Shown here: positions 1-33,089 of the stretch, piece by piece
Layout of the letters: each line of letters opens with the position of its first letter
Position numbering within the stretch: position 1 is the stretch's first letter
Source of the DNA: Branchiostoma floridae
Taxonomy: Eukaryota > Chordata > Leptocardii > Amphioxiformes > Branchiostomatidae
Assembly (NCBI RefSeq): GCF_000003815.2
Contig: NC_049993.1
Location: 8,371,762-8,406,816, forward strand
Direction: 5' to 3'
Length of the DNA: 35,055 bases
Program-made: the position numbers and the translations under genes
Notes under the pieces: model-generated
What the model was told of the DNA's origin: nothing
The model's database searches: none
Seen by the model: the letters and a program-made list of their open reading frames with translations, nothing else

Positions 1-225
1 GTGCTGGCATCTTTATTTCAAGTATGATCAATTTCATAAACAAATACAATCAATATTGCTTGAGTAATTGAGATATTATAATACCACTTTTACTGAACAT
101 GATCACCCAATGTCGATAAATGTCTTTAGCTTCAGACTTAGCTTCAGACTTCGAATTTATTTCAACAGAAGTGCACTCATTCAGCTCGCATATGTCATGC
201 TTAACAAATCTCTTACCTCACACAG
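1..225 (+). other. Partial intron of receptor gene 1
   Basis: This AT-rich stretch ends in a splice acceptor (ctcacacag) directly before the first recognisable exon at 226. That exon starts in phase 1, so a coding exon must exist upstream of the window. I see no other feature in this stretch. Confidence 0.7.
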
Positions 226-10133
<9,908 letters not shown>

Positions 10134-10660
10134 CTGAAAACTTCAACAGGAATGAAACGTAGCAGGGCGGTGTATGACATAGCTGCATTTAAAGGACAAT
10201 GAACTTAGTGAAGATGCAATGTACTTGACTAAAATCTTTTTCTTTCATAAACTCTTAATAGTCTGTCAAAAAGCTTATATTTCATAATACATATGTGACA
10301 GATAGAAACATTGTGCAAGACATAAAAAATAGTTAAAAAAGAATGGACTTTTCCTTACGATATGCTGTAGTACTATGGTGTTTATAGTACACATCCTTTT
10401 TATACATTATATCTATTAGCTTTACAGATATACTACAGATGATGTTTGTTTTGCCACAACCAATGCAAACGTCCAAATCAAAGGACACAATAAAATACAA
10501 TAACTGTTTCTCTTTTTTGTAAAAGCCCATTGATATCAACGGTTAATAGGGGAGGAGGGGATGTGCTGTTGGGTGACATTTTCATGGTTTGACGTAGCAT
10601 AAACTTCGTAGGTGACACCTGCACATTTTACTTTGACACGTTGACCAAATAAATGGGAAT
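10134..10660 (+). other. 3' UTR of gene 1 with candidate polyadenylation signals
   Basis: AT-rich sequence after the stop codon. Two canonical AATAAA hexamers occur, at 10489-10494 and 10648-10653. Either could direct 3'-end formation; the sequence alone does not decide which is used. Confidence 0.5.
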
Positions 10661-10789
10661 AACTGATATAATACATTTGTAGTTTGTTGTTGGCTTTGTT
10701 GTAAAACTTGATATTGATTGGTTTCAAAGTTTGATATCAATTCAGATTTTACCATGGTCAATATTGACCGAAGGAGGCCATATAGTGCG

Positions 10790-10860
10790 CGTATGTGTGT
10801 GCATGTATATATGTATGTGTGTGTGTGAGTGTGAGTGTGTGTGTGTGTGTATGTGTATAT
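10790..10860. repeat. Interrupted (GT)n microsatellite
   Basis: Mostly GT dinucleotides with occasional AT or GA interruptions, in the intergenic spacer. Short open frames across it are artefacts of the repeat. Confidence 0.9.
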
Positions 10861-11500
10861 GTGGAATATTCAAGCACACATGGAGTATTACTGCCATGCA
10901 TGTATACACCGACACGAACAATTATAACGCATCTTCTGCAAAGCGTTTTGCAGCTTTTATCAGGAAATGAGGCTATAAACTACCTTCACTGCAAATAATC
11001 ATGATACATGTGTTCCTAAATTGCCACTGCGTATTAATGTGAGATGTGGTGGCGCTATTTTAGGTCAAATTAGTTTCCTTGGCTTCGTATGATAGAATGG
11101 ATGCACGCATACTCTGAAGAATTTCCATAGCATGCACTGTTTACAGTGTTAGGATGATTGACATCATATGAGGTAACCGATTAGAACAGTTTGCCCGTAC
11201 TTGATTTCAAGTGCACGGACAGAATACCACAAAAGAAATGATGTCTCTGTTCTCGGATTCTTTAACCTCCTTTATCTGCGTTGAAATCTTACGTACCATA
11301 CAGGGCTTGTGTCGGTAACCATTATATGCTCGTGTTTTTCTTTCATTTATTCTTGGTATGTTATTCTTTGTTCAGAATGTACATGCGGTGCATGTGTATG
11401 TCGAACTTTGTGGCTCCTGAGGTAGCATTAGTCTATACCACAGAAGCCATGTTTTCCGTTCCTTTTATTGTTCGCTCGCTCCGTTTATTGCTTTAGAGTG
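10861..11500. other. Intergenic spacer with no recognisable gene
   Basis: I see no domain-like open frame, splice-bounded exon or RNA gene here. The short ORFs have AT-rich, unstructured translations. Confidence 0.5.
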
Positions 11501-12201
11501 TAGAGTCCATTCCAAGACACCATGAGGGTTTTTAGGCGATATTTATAATTAGTCTGAATTATTTTCAATAAAAGAATATCTGAGCCACAATAATTAAATT
11601 ATTTTCAAAAAATTGACTAAGAAAATACTCATTTATTTGAATTTCTTTGAATATTTTAGAAACATTTTGAAAGTAACTGTACAAAAATATCTTTACTTAG
11701 AATAATTGTGAAACCTCTCTGTGATTATTTCACATTTACAAATATTTACAAAAATGGTAAACCTGGCCAAATGGTAAAATTAGTTTATTGCCCCCATAAA
11801 AGTGAGCCCTATTGTTGTATCTGTATATTTTTAGATTTCACTGCTGGGCACTGGTGGATCTTTTGTGGTGGGCCATTGTTGCATGGCACCCAACCATACT
11901 TTGCAAGGATGTGTTAATTGCGTATATTCCCAGCCCACCGAACCATATACAAAAAAATGGTAGAAAATGGTAAATAATGGTAGAATGCTGTTATCATTAT
12001 TTAGAAACCATTAGAAGTATCCAATTCCACACCATGAATATTTCCAAAGTTTTACAGGACCAGGGAAATATTTATAAAGTTGAAACAGTGTTAAAAATAT
12101 TTCTGAAGTATCAAATGTCCTAGACATATAATTACAAAACTTTAAAATCAATTCTAAACAATGGCAACAAACATCCGCATGGTGTCTTGGAATGGACTCT
12201 A
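11501..12201. mobile_element. ~700-bp element with 24-bp terminal inverted repeats
   Basis: A perfect 24-bp inverted repeat bounds this AT-rich segment: 11501-11524 (starts tagagtccattccaag) and 12178-12201 (its reverse complement). The interior contains repeated AATGGTA motifs (around 11752-11776 and 11955-11985) and no transposase-like frame. It looks like a non-autonomous DNA transposon or foldback element sitting 50-100 bp upstream of the gene 2 promoter region. Confidence 0.55.
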
Positions 12202-12249
12202 TGCTTAGTGTATGGAGTTTGTTTATATCACGGGGTGTTTGTGTTAATG

Positions 12250-12345
12250 ATTGACGACGTTCACGTCATTACTGTTTGCTCTGTGTCGATGCGCACGCGC
12301 ACAATATAGGCGACAGGAGGAAGTTAGCCGACGCTAGTGGAACAG
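12250..12345 (+). promoter_or_regulatory. Putative promoter of gene 2 (NRF1-type and Ets-like sites)
   Basis: The local GC content rises sharply here. The 12-mer tgcgcacgcgca at 12290-12301 fits the NRF1 consensus YGCGCAYGCGCR exactly. It is followed about 15-20 bp later by an Ets-like aggaagt, and preceded by cacgtcat (CRE half-site-like) around 12262. The stretch lies about 75-165 bp before the proposed start codon. No clear TATA box is seen, so this would be a TATA-less promoter. This is inference from motifs only. Confidence 0.4.
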
Positions 12346-12417
12346 AACGGCAAATTTCCTGCATGTTTTCAGGCGTATTACTGCGTCTTGAATGTAATGT
12401 GCGCTCCTGAAATCACC

Positions 12418-25509
<13,092 letters not shown>

Positions 25510-25714
25510 GTATGTATTTGTATTTGTGAATGCTGAATTTTTCTCTTACTCATTTAGAATTTTGAATAATCATTTAGATCTTTGTATTTACTCAGTAGCG
25601 TGTATGGGTTGACAGATCAAATGAAGCTATAACTAACACATCCACTAAATTGAATATATCGACTTATGAATATTTACAATGCACGAATAAGTTATACCTC
25701 ATACGACTTTACCA

Positions 25715-25814
25715 NNNNNNNNNNNNNNNNNNNNNNNNNNNNNNNNNNNNNNNNNNNNNNNNNNNNNNNNNNNNNNNNNNNNNNNNNNNNNNNNNNNNNN
25801 NNNNNNNNNNNNNN
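25715..25814. other. Assembly gap of exactly 100 N
   Basis: Exactly 100 N, the conventional placeholder for a gap of unknown size. Linkage between gene 2 and everything to its right is therefore less certain than elsewhere. Confidence 0.95.
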
Positions 25815-26110
25815 CCAAAAAAGGACACTTTTGGCTCCTGTACCTTGGTATTGCAACCGAATGAGCTGAAATTTGACACAGATGTGCCTTGATAATACCT
25901 TCATATAAATTCAATAACACTTATGGTGTACAGTGCAACAAAATGCTTATTTCTGCGATACATGAGGCAATATTGACCAAAAAAGGACACTTATGGCTCC
26001 TGTACCCTGGTATAACAATTATATGACCTGAAATTTGGTATAGATAGGCATTAGATACTTGGTAACAAGATACAAGTAAAATATTTGACATAAACAACTT
26101 TAAAATGATT
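25815..26110. repeat. Tandem repeat with ~162-bp period
   Basis: The block beginning ccaaaaaaggacactt at 25815 recurs at 25977, followed in both by atggctcctgtaccytggta-like sequence and a gacctgaaatttg/gagctgaaatttg motif. The upstream gap probably lies within the same array. There is no coding potential. Confidence 0.65.
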
Positions 26111-26159
26111 AATTTTGGCACTTTTCTGAGGGGAAATTTGTTTTCTTTTAGGCCTCCTG

Positions 26160-26355
26160 ACGTGACCTTCCGTGACCCCGCACAGAGCCACACCTGTGCG
26201 CGTCAGCCGGAGAGTTAATTGAATCAAAGACCTAGCCAATCAGCGAAGAGGAGGCCAAAGGCTAATTAATATTCATAAGCGGGGCCTCATGATCCCGTAT
26301 ATAGCAGTGTTCCCGCCAGGGGGAGCGAAGCCCGCCTAAGGCTCTCGCATTTTAG
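26160..26355 (+). promoter_or_regulatory. Promoter-like CCAAT/TATA segment left of the retrotransposon
   Basis: GC-richer sequence with a CCAAT box in agccaatcag (CCAAT at 26236-26240) and a TATA-like gtatatagc at 26298-26306, about 60 bp apart and in the usual order. It directly abuts the first terminal repeat at 26356. It could be a leftover promoter of another element or gene; no ORF is clearly served by it. Confidence 0.3.
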
Positions 26356-26541
26356 ACTATTCCAAATGAGGCACATGATTGCTTCTGACCGGGTTTCGCG
26401 TCGTTAAGAGGCGACACCTGGTCGGGAGCAGTCCACGTGCTCTCATTAACCACCTGTACATCCTCACCTGTGCATAGAACCTTTTATACGCCCTGCGCCT
26501 TTCATTCCCATATGTTGGCCGAGCTACGCCGGAGAGGTCGG
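26356..26541 (+). repeat. Split direct repeat A1 (left end)
   Basis: A 186-bp copy starting actattccaaatgagg and ending gagaggtcgg. It matches 33911-34096 with one mismatch (gctacgcc versus gctatgcc). It is the left terminus of the element. Confidence 0.9.
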
Positions 26542-26929
26542 GCTTGGTGCTGGTTCGCCTGAGTTCATCGTTTTGGCTAGCTGTGCCCGCCTGCCCTCCC
26601 ACCCCGCTTCCCGCCTGCCTGCTCGTACGTCCTGCCGGCTCTTTTCAACCCATTCTGCCCGCGTTAGGCGAGGAACTCTACAGGGCCAAGAACTTCAGGA
26701 ACGCACAGGATTTTGGAGCACACATTTGTGAGGTGACATTAGGAGCGTTTGATTTTTCTTTTTCCCTAGTTTGTGCGGTTTTGCCATGTTGACTTCCGTT
26801 CGTAAATTGTTCTCGTTTGGTTGACAGTAGTAGTTTCACGAAGTGAATGGTATTTTCACAGCCGTGCAGGTATGTTATTTCGGTGATAAATGTTTTCGCA
26901 TTACTTAGTTTGATATGTTAATTTGGTGA

Positions 26930-27690
26930 TTGGCATGCTCGAAGCTTTGGAGTTAAACACGTTTTCGGGGTAATTAGCTCGTATGATGCAGTCGTTTCGG
27001 ATATTGGCGAATGGTTTGCTCGCAGTGCTATGGTTTTAATGTTTTGGGACCACAGAGACACATATAAGAAGAGGAAGACATGTGAATTTGGCGAATGGTT
27101 TGCTCGCAGTGTTTGGGTTTGATATGGTGGCTGGCCCCACATGTGAATTTGGCGAACTTTGTGCTCGTAGTCTTTGGGTTTGATATATGGTGGCCACAGA
27201 AACACAAAGAAGTAGTAGTAGTAGTAGTAGGCATCCTTCCATCTTTGCAGATAATGGAAGTGTTTTTGTTTGATAGGGTGGCCACAGAAAAAAAAAAAAA
27301 AAAAAAAAAAAGAAGAAGAAAAAGAAGACATGTGATTTTGACGAATTTGTGCTCGTAATCTTTTGGTTGGGCATGGTAACCACAGAAACGCAAAGAAGAA
27401 GGAGAAAACTTGTGATTTTGGCGAATGGTGTGCTCGCAAAGTTATGGTTTGACTTGGTGCCTGCCAGAACACAAAGAAGAAGAAGACGTGTGAATTTTTA
27501 TTGGCGCAGATTGTTATTTGATTTTGGCAAATGCAGTGCTCGCGCCGTTATGATTTGGCATGTGTTTTCGGCAGTTCGACTTCGCATCTTTTACGTAAAA
27601 CTTGTTTTGGATATTGGCCAAGGGTTTCATTGAAATTTTCATGGTGCAGATTGGCGTGTGAATTTGGCGAAGGGTGTGCTCGCAGTGTTA
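26930..27690. repeat. Degenerate minisatellite in the element leader
   Basis: Seven or eight irregular units of roughly 70-100 bp. Each contains variants of ttggcgaatggtttgctcgc followed by a TGGTTTG segment, ccacagaaacacaaag and a purine stretch (gaagaagaag). A pure A run (27288-27311) and a (GTA)n run near 27213-27230 interrupt it. ORFs across it are low-complexity artefacts. Confidence 0.7.
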
Positions 27691-27869
27691 TGAATGATTG
27701 CAACCTTTAGTTGCATTTTTTTTTTTCGCGCTGGGCTAAGTCGTATCACCTGGCAACATCCATATACTGGTAACGTTGGTAACTTATTCATTTACATTTT
27801 TTGTGTGCATTTTTGCGTCTAATCTATACTCAAGTACATGAGGATCCATCCTCTCAGTCTTGCTACGGG

Positions 27870-28166
27870 CACCGGGGTCACTAAGAACCCTTGACGTTGG
27901 TCTGCCCCTAACCAGGGGTTGGTGTTCCGTCCCCGGGCTGACCTTGGTTGGATTGCGATGTGTCGTTTCTAGTAGTAGTCCGGTTAAGCTGCATTGTCAT
28001 TTTCGTTTGTTTTCTCGTTGGTCGTGCAGACCTGCCTGGTGTCTGGTGACAAGTGGCGTCTGTGTTTGGGAGTTTTTAGGGATGTTAAGTTGAATGTTTG
28101 GCAGCTCAATCGTAAAGGTCAGCTTTGGGACGGCTCCAACCTTTGCTCTAATTCGTGCAGGAGGTC
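27870..28166 (+). pseudogene. Truncated second copy of the element's gag leader
   Basis: The sequence ctaaccaggggttggtgttc ... gggctgaccttggttgg resembles 30640-30690. Further on, gggacggctccaacc ... cgtgcaggaggtc resembles 30897-30940, encoding related W-D-x-S-N residues. This looks like a diverged copy of the gag 5' region cut off by the LINE sequence that follows. Confidence 0.45.
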
Positions 28167-28307
28167 GATTAAATATACTTTAAGTTGGATACAATCTTTG
28201 CTGTCAGAGAGTAGACAAAGAGTTTGTGTTGATGAAAAAGATCAGAATGTGTCCACACTATGAAATACACAGTGATAAGCTGGAAAAAGGACACCCCGAG
28301 ATAGTTA

Positions 28308-28990
28308 ATGTACCGCAATGTTACTTGTACCCTAATGGAGTTTACGCAGCAGGAAAAGCACTTGGGCATCACCATTGACAGGGAACTGAGTTTCAGTAAG
28401 CACATGTCTTACATATGTATTAAGACAAATAAGATTGCAGGACTCATTGGAGAACATTTTGCATTTATAGACAAGGTGGTGTTCTTTCTCCTATATAAGT
28501 CACTGGTATTCAACTAGTCAAGAGTACGAGGCTCCAACATGGTCATCCTATACATTGAAGCAGGTCCTGGAACTTGAAAAGATCCGAAAGAGAACAACTA
28601 AGAGAGTCCTCGGCCCTAGTAGGTTAACCGTTGAAGAGAGTTTGAAGGCTCTGAAATCACCAACATTGGTCTTTAGGAGAATCAGAGGAGATCTCATAAA
28701 CACTATATGTCATTTTGAGCTAATTAAGAACACTCGAACAACACTGTCTCCGGATTAAGAAAAAAGCGCCGATCGAGAAGTAATAGAAGGACTCACTTCT
28801 TCTGTATCAGGGTTATCTCGTGGTGGAATAAGCTACCAAAATCTGTGGTGACATCTCCAAGCGTAAACTGTTCTGAAAAGAGACTGGATAACCACTTGAG
28901 GCAACACAGGTCACACTACATCTTAAAAGCCCTGGATAATCTGCAGTTATCAGGGATGACAGTGTTTTGAGAATGAGTGAGTGGCCTAAA
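28308..28990 (+). pseudogene. LINE (non-LTR retrotransposon) RT C-terminal remnant
   Basis: Two plus-strand frames joined by a frameshift near 28510 give KHLGITIDRELSFSKHM, then EYEAPTWSSYTLKQVLELEK and SPTLVFRRIRGDLI. These are standard C-terminal motifs of LINE reverse transcriptases (LGVxID..LsfxxHi, yxxxvWsPytxxdixxlEkvQrra, rR.RGDLi). The frame is broken by stops, so this is a dead fragment nested in the split-repeat element. Confidence 0.8.
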
Positions 28991-29117
28991 TAGGAACAGG
29001 GGTTCCTACCTTTGCCAGAAGAATTCTATTCTACTCTAATAAATTGTTGGGGTTTCAGTCAAACAGGTGCCAGGTAGCAGTCGTAGGTGGCACTACCAGT
29101 GATTGTCTTTCATTGCA

Positions 29118-29330
29118 GACGGCGTCCTACAAGGGGCCGTGCTCGGACTGTTATATTTCATATTGTACATAGATGACATGCCAAACTACTTAACCACTGA
29201 AGGTCAGATAGTACTCTTCAAAGTCGGTTACAAGAAATGTTGTTTTGAATACTGATTGCAACAGTACTGAGAGGTGGCTGGATGGGAATAGACTGACAAC
29301 TAATGTACCTAGATACGAGTCAAGAAACAG
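29118..29330 (+). pseudogene. LINE RT catalytic-core remnant
   Basis: The translation gives DGVLQGAVLGLLYFILYIDDM followed by a short tail with WLDGNRL. This corresponds to the GxPQGSxLGPLLFxxYINDL block with the catalytic YxDD, and to the downstream WxxxNxLxLN motif. It is out of order relative to the fragment at 28308-28990 (core after C-terminus), so it derives from a different insertion or a rearrangement. Confidence 0.75.
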
Positions 29331-29394
29331 AAGTTTTGAATTTTGTGTTTTCTGCTAGAAATCGGGTAGTGGTTTCATTTTTTAATGAATGAAT

Positions 29395-29790
29395 GATTGT
29401 AGTCATTTATTGTACATTGTTGGTTAAACGAGCCAAGTACAGGTCGCAACAAGACATAACATGGATTGGTATACTATAATAGTATCACAAATCTACTCTA
29501 CACAGAAGTTCGGCTTCTTCTCGCGTCTTGGTGATTGTGAAACTGTAGGACTGTATTGGTTTAGCTATGGTTGGTTTGTCAAAGCATATGAGGATTATAA
29601 ACTTGTCAGTGCTATTCATGTGTCTAAAGTGAGGGAAGCTACTTTCTTTATAAAAAGATAGCGCATTTCTATCTTGTCATACATATCACAATCAACAGTG
29701 AAGTGCACGTCATCTTCTACCATGTTTGAAGTACAAAAATGGGCAGACTCTTAAATGAATCATTGCAGGTCCCTACGGTCAAACTCGCAT
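29395..29790 (-). pseudogene. Decayed LINE C-terminal remnant, minus strand
   Basis: On the minus strand the sequence reads VEDDVHFTVDCDMYDKI, the VEDEvHFLxECPLY signature near the C-terminus of many LINE ORF2 proteins. It is a diverged relative of 32370-32600, including matching flanking non-coding sequence (gccaagtacaggtcg versus gctaagtacaggtca). Confidence 0.55.
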
Positions 29791-30239
29791 CCGGCCGTAG
29801 AAAAAAAAAAAATCTTCCTACATAGGTGTATTTGTTTGGAGGGAATTGCAAGCTGTGGTTAGAGTGGCCACAACTCACCACTCATTTAAGAAACTTCTGA
29901 ATCCGACTTTTAATCCCTAGGCCCTGTTTTACGATTCGGTGCGGATAACAACTGTGAGAAGTGGTATGATTGTGTTTCTTGCAGGGTGGACTTGTCTTGG
30001 TTAGGTATACTAGTATACAAATATTTGTATTGTGTTTAAACTCTATATATGCGTGTACTCAGGGTCTCCCTGGTAAGCAGTGTTTATCCACCCTGATTAT
30101 GAATACAAATATAGATAAGTTGATTCAGTGTTTGAGGAGCGCGTGCCGTTGCAGGTTCAGGTGTTTAGAATCTTTGGGACACTTAAGGTATGGAATCAGA
30201 CGTTTGGTTATGAGTATCATCCGAATCTAGGGAGAATGG

Positions 30240-30757
30240 TCCTGGGAGCGCTTGGCCCTAAGGAGGACGAAGAAATCTTCGTTCTCGTTTTTTAATGCCA
30301 GTGGCATTTACTAAAGAAGCTAAGTCTCTGCGTAAAACGGTGCATGTTACGGTCGGTTTACCGGCATCGGTTGAAGTTAAGCTGAGCAAGGGGAAGTAAG
30401 AGGAATTCCTTGGCTGTGCAGTTCTTGATAACCCCTTCAGGCTTTAGAAGCGGGATGGGTGCGTGGTATTGGAGTTGCAACTCTAATCGATCTTTGGCAA
30501 AGCAGTGCAACAAAATTTTTCGGTTCTGTCTTAGTTCTCCATAATAATTTTAAGGTGACCATTTGTGTATTCGTGACCTCGTCCTTCCTCTCAATCCTGT
30601 TTCGAACTTCGCCGGGTTACTAACAACCCTCTACTTACGTAGGCCCTTAACCAAGGGTTGAGGTTCGTCTCAGGGCTGACCTTGGTTGGCTCGAGTGTTG
30701 TCGCTGTTTATGGTTACAGTTTTCAAGAGAGTTAAGGTTTCCTCTCTTGCTATCTAG
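30240..30757 (+). other. Element interior: possible gag remnant and leader repeat
   Basis: A short open frame starting MPVAFTKEAKSLRK at about 30294 is interrupted after 35 codons. Then comes the leader repeat (around 30596-30690) that also appears at 27870. No domain is recognised. Likely the decayed 5' coding part of the retrotransposon. Confidence 0.3.
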
Positions 30758-31620
30758 CAGTTCGGTGAGCGGAAACTTGCTAGACGCGATTGGTCTTTTC
30801 CTGACTGGGAATATCAAGATCCGTTCGACCCTGAGTCGGCGGCGCAGCGGGCGCAACAGCGACAACTCCGATTTGTCGACTTCCGAGGTCAGCCGTGGGA
30901 TGATTCCAACCCTAGTGCTCCAGGTGTGCAGGATATCGCGTCGGGGTCTGTGCAAGCGAGTACAGCTATGGTCAAGTTTACAGACCCTAATTCTTTTATA
31001 GCAGGCCAATTAGGCCATCATACTGCGGAGTGGAAATTGATTTTGGCCGACCATCCAGATAAGGATATGCTCTTAGAGTGGGTGAATAAAGGGGCAGACG
31101 TGTACAAGTTCATTACTCCATTTAAAGGCAAGTTTCGGGGAAATCGAATTAAGGTAGACTTTCCTGAGCCGCAAGTGTTTGTTAACAACGTGTATTGTAA
31201 ATCTTTTGTGAAGTTTATTGCTTCCTTTCCATTATTGGATAGGCTGGAAACGGGCGCAATCTAAATTTGGGGGGAAGGTAGGTGAAGGCGCACCACCCTA
31301 CCTAATAATGCTCTTAACGGTGGATCCGGCTAAGCCTCGTTTGTGTTGTGATCAGAGATATCTGAATTCATTCATTATAAGGATTGCCCGTTTGTCTTAG
31401 ATAAGTTGGTCGACGTTACCAAGTATGTTAGGCCAAACGCGTTTCAAACGAAGTGCGATGATAAGTCGAGCTACGACCACATCTCGATACATCCAGAATC
31501 TAGGACGCTGCTTGGTTTTCAGTGGGTGGGCTTCTGGTTTGTTTGTAATAATCTTCCTTCTGGGTTCAAATCGTCGGCCATGATTTATAACACGTTAGGT
31601 TTGGCCGCGACAAGGAGAGT
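30758..31620 (+). pseudogene. Broken gag/pol with reverse transcriptase of the DIRS-order element
   Basis: The frame is open from 30758 to the stop at 31262-31264 (QFGERKLARRDWSFPDWEYQ, later AGQLGHHTAEWKLIL). It then continues in other frames: KPRLCCDQRYLNSF around 31330, and KYVRPNAFQTKCDDKSSYDH, LGFQWVGFWFVCNNLP, YNTLGLAATR at 31420-31615. The first Asp of the RT palm (D of DDKSSY) and the LPSGF turn are visible. At least two frameshifts break the gene, and the YxDD block is missing because the sequence diverges after about 31620. N-terminal to the RT it resembles the linker found in Ngaro-like elements. Confidence 0.7.
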
Positions 31621-31804
31621 ACTGTCAGTAACAAGATCAAACGCAGCGCTAAATTTGTATATTCAACTCCAACAAGCTCCCCTCTTTCCATGACTGACAG
31701 CCAGTCATCTCTCATATTAACCAAGGCAGATGTGATCGAGCGATTAGGATGGTAAGCGGGTTATGCAGTTGACACAATATCGTTTAAGTTTGAATAGCGC
31801 AAAA

Positions 31805-32041
31805 TCATGAACAACTCTTTCGAACACTTTGCTCGCACCTCAACACTGAAAGTAGGCTGGTTGGCCGGCTGTTTTTTCCAGTCAGTCGCGTTCTGGAATT
31901 CTTAGGGAGGGGGCGTACTTTTGTGTCTCTCCATTGACTGGGGAAAAGGCCGGGGATTAGTGACTGATTGACAATGGGGTGCACAGGTGCGGCTATATAC
32001 AAATATGGCAATCTCATTAATCTGTTTTCCATATGGTCCAC
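31805..32041 (-). pseudogene. LINE RT N-terminal remnant, minus strand
   Basis: The minus-strand open frame includes VNQSLIPGLFPSQWRDTKV, then RPTSLLSVL. This matches the iNxSLxxGxFPxxWKxAxVxPixK...yRPISlLpvlsK block of LINE reverse transcriptases. Its orientation is opposite to the host element. Confidence 0.75.
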
Positions 32042-32369
32042 AGCGCATGATGCTGGTATAGGTATGTCAGTCAGCAGCCCCAGAATGCCATCTCTACTAA
32101 TTGTCTTGAATTAATTTCAGACGGCATTCTTTATGTGACATAATTGAATGAAGAATTTTATGGCACATTTTTGCCCCACTGGGCTAAGTACAGGTCATAT
32201 GGTAACGGTTATATATATATGCAGCAATGGAAACAATCACACACGTCTACATATGCAGATATGCATCTAATCTATTCTAGTACATTCGATTTCCTCTTGC
32301 TTCTTGGTAATTGCATAAATGTAGCTAGCTGTATGGTTAATTAGAGTTGGTTTATCAAAAGCTGTCAGG

Positions 32370-33030
32370 AATAAAAGTTCTCCTTGTCGTTCAAGTGTAT
32401 GAAGTGGGGATATTTACTTGACACATAGTCAAATAGTATGCTCCTATTGCTATCATACAACGGACATTCCACAGTAAATTGTACTTCATCTTCTACTTTA
32501 CCTAAACTAAAAAAAAAAAGGCAGTTTCTTTGCTCTAGAGGACTGTGGTTATTTCTTCCTGATTCGATTCGTAATTTGTGACGACTGATTCTTAGTTTTG
32601 TGATGGTAGATCCGTGGCATAAATTGGTAATCTTAAGATATTCTTCTTCGTTATAAGATTGTTTTAATAATCGGTATGTTCGTAGTTTATTTTTCGTAGT
32701 CGCAGCTCTTTTATTGTTGTGGATTTCAGATAGAAAGGTCGGGAAATAAATATCCTTTCAGCCCTGATAGATTAGTGAAATAATTTGAGGTGTACTTGAG
32801 ACTGTTGACTTGGCGTTTTTGCCAGACGAAAGCATAGCCACATTTTCTCCAGAGAGTTGCGTACACCAGAAGCCCAACATTTAGCACCAGATGCTTCTAA
32901 ATCCATTTGGCACAAGAGAGCTTCTGCTTGAAGGTTGTCAGCTGGCACGTTCTTACAAAGTCGAATGGAATATGTGATGGTATTTAGGTAGGCCTCCAGA
33001 TATATTATGTTGATCAATTCAGTTCAGTCA
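32370..33030 (-). pseudogene. LINE ORF2 C-terminal remnant, minus strand
   Basis: Read from 33030 downward, fragments in shifting frames give KCWASGVRNSLEKMW, LRISRHKLRIESGRNNHSPL and VEDEVQFTVECPLYD. This R-x-S-x-H-x-L-x-I-E-x-G-R ... C ... VEDE-x-x-F-x-x-x-CPLY series is the usual C-terminal region of a widespread LINE lineage in aquatic animals. Several frameshifts and stops are present. Confidence 0.65.
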
Positions 33031-33089
33031 CAGTTGGATTTGGAAGATCAATATCTGTTCTGTAAGTTTTGTTTTTGTCAATATAATAC

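Noticed and set aside
26918-27472. A 184-codon minus-strand frame and overlapping ORFs
   Set aside because: They translate a purine/pyrimidine-rich minisatellite into poly-Phe/Lys-type strings in several frames at once; no protein-like composition.
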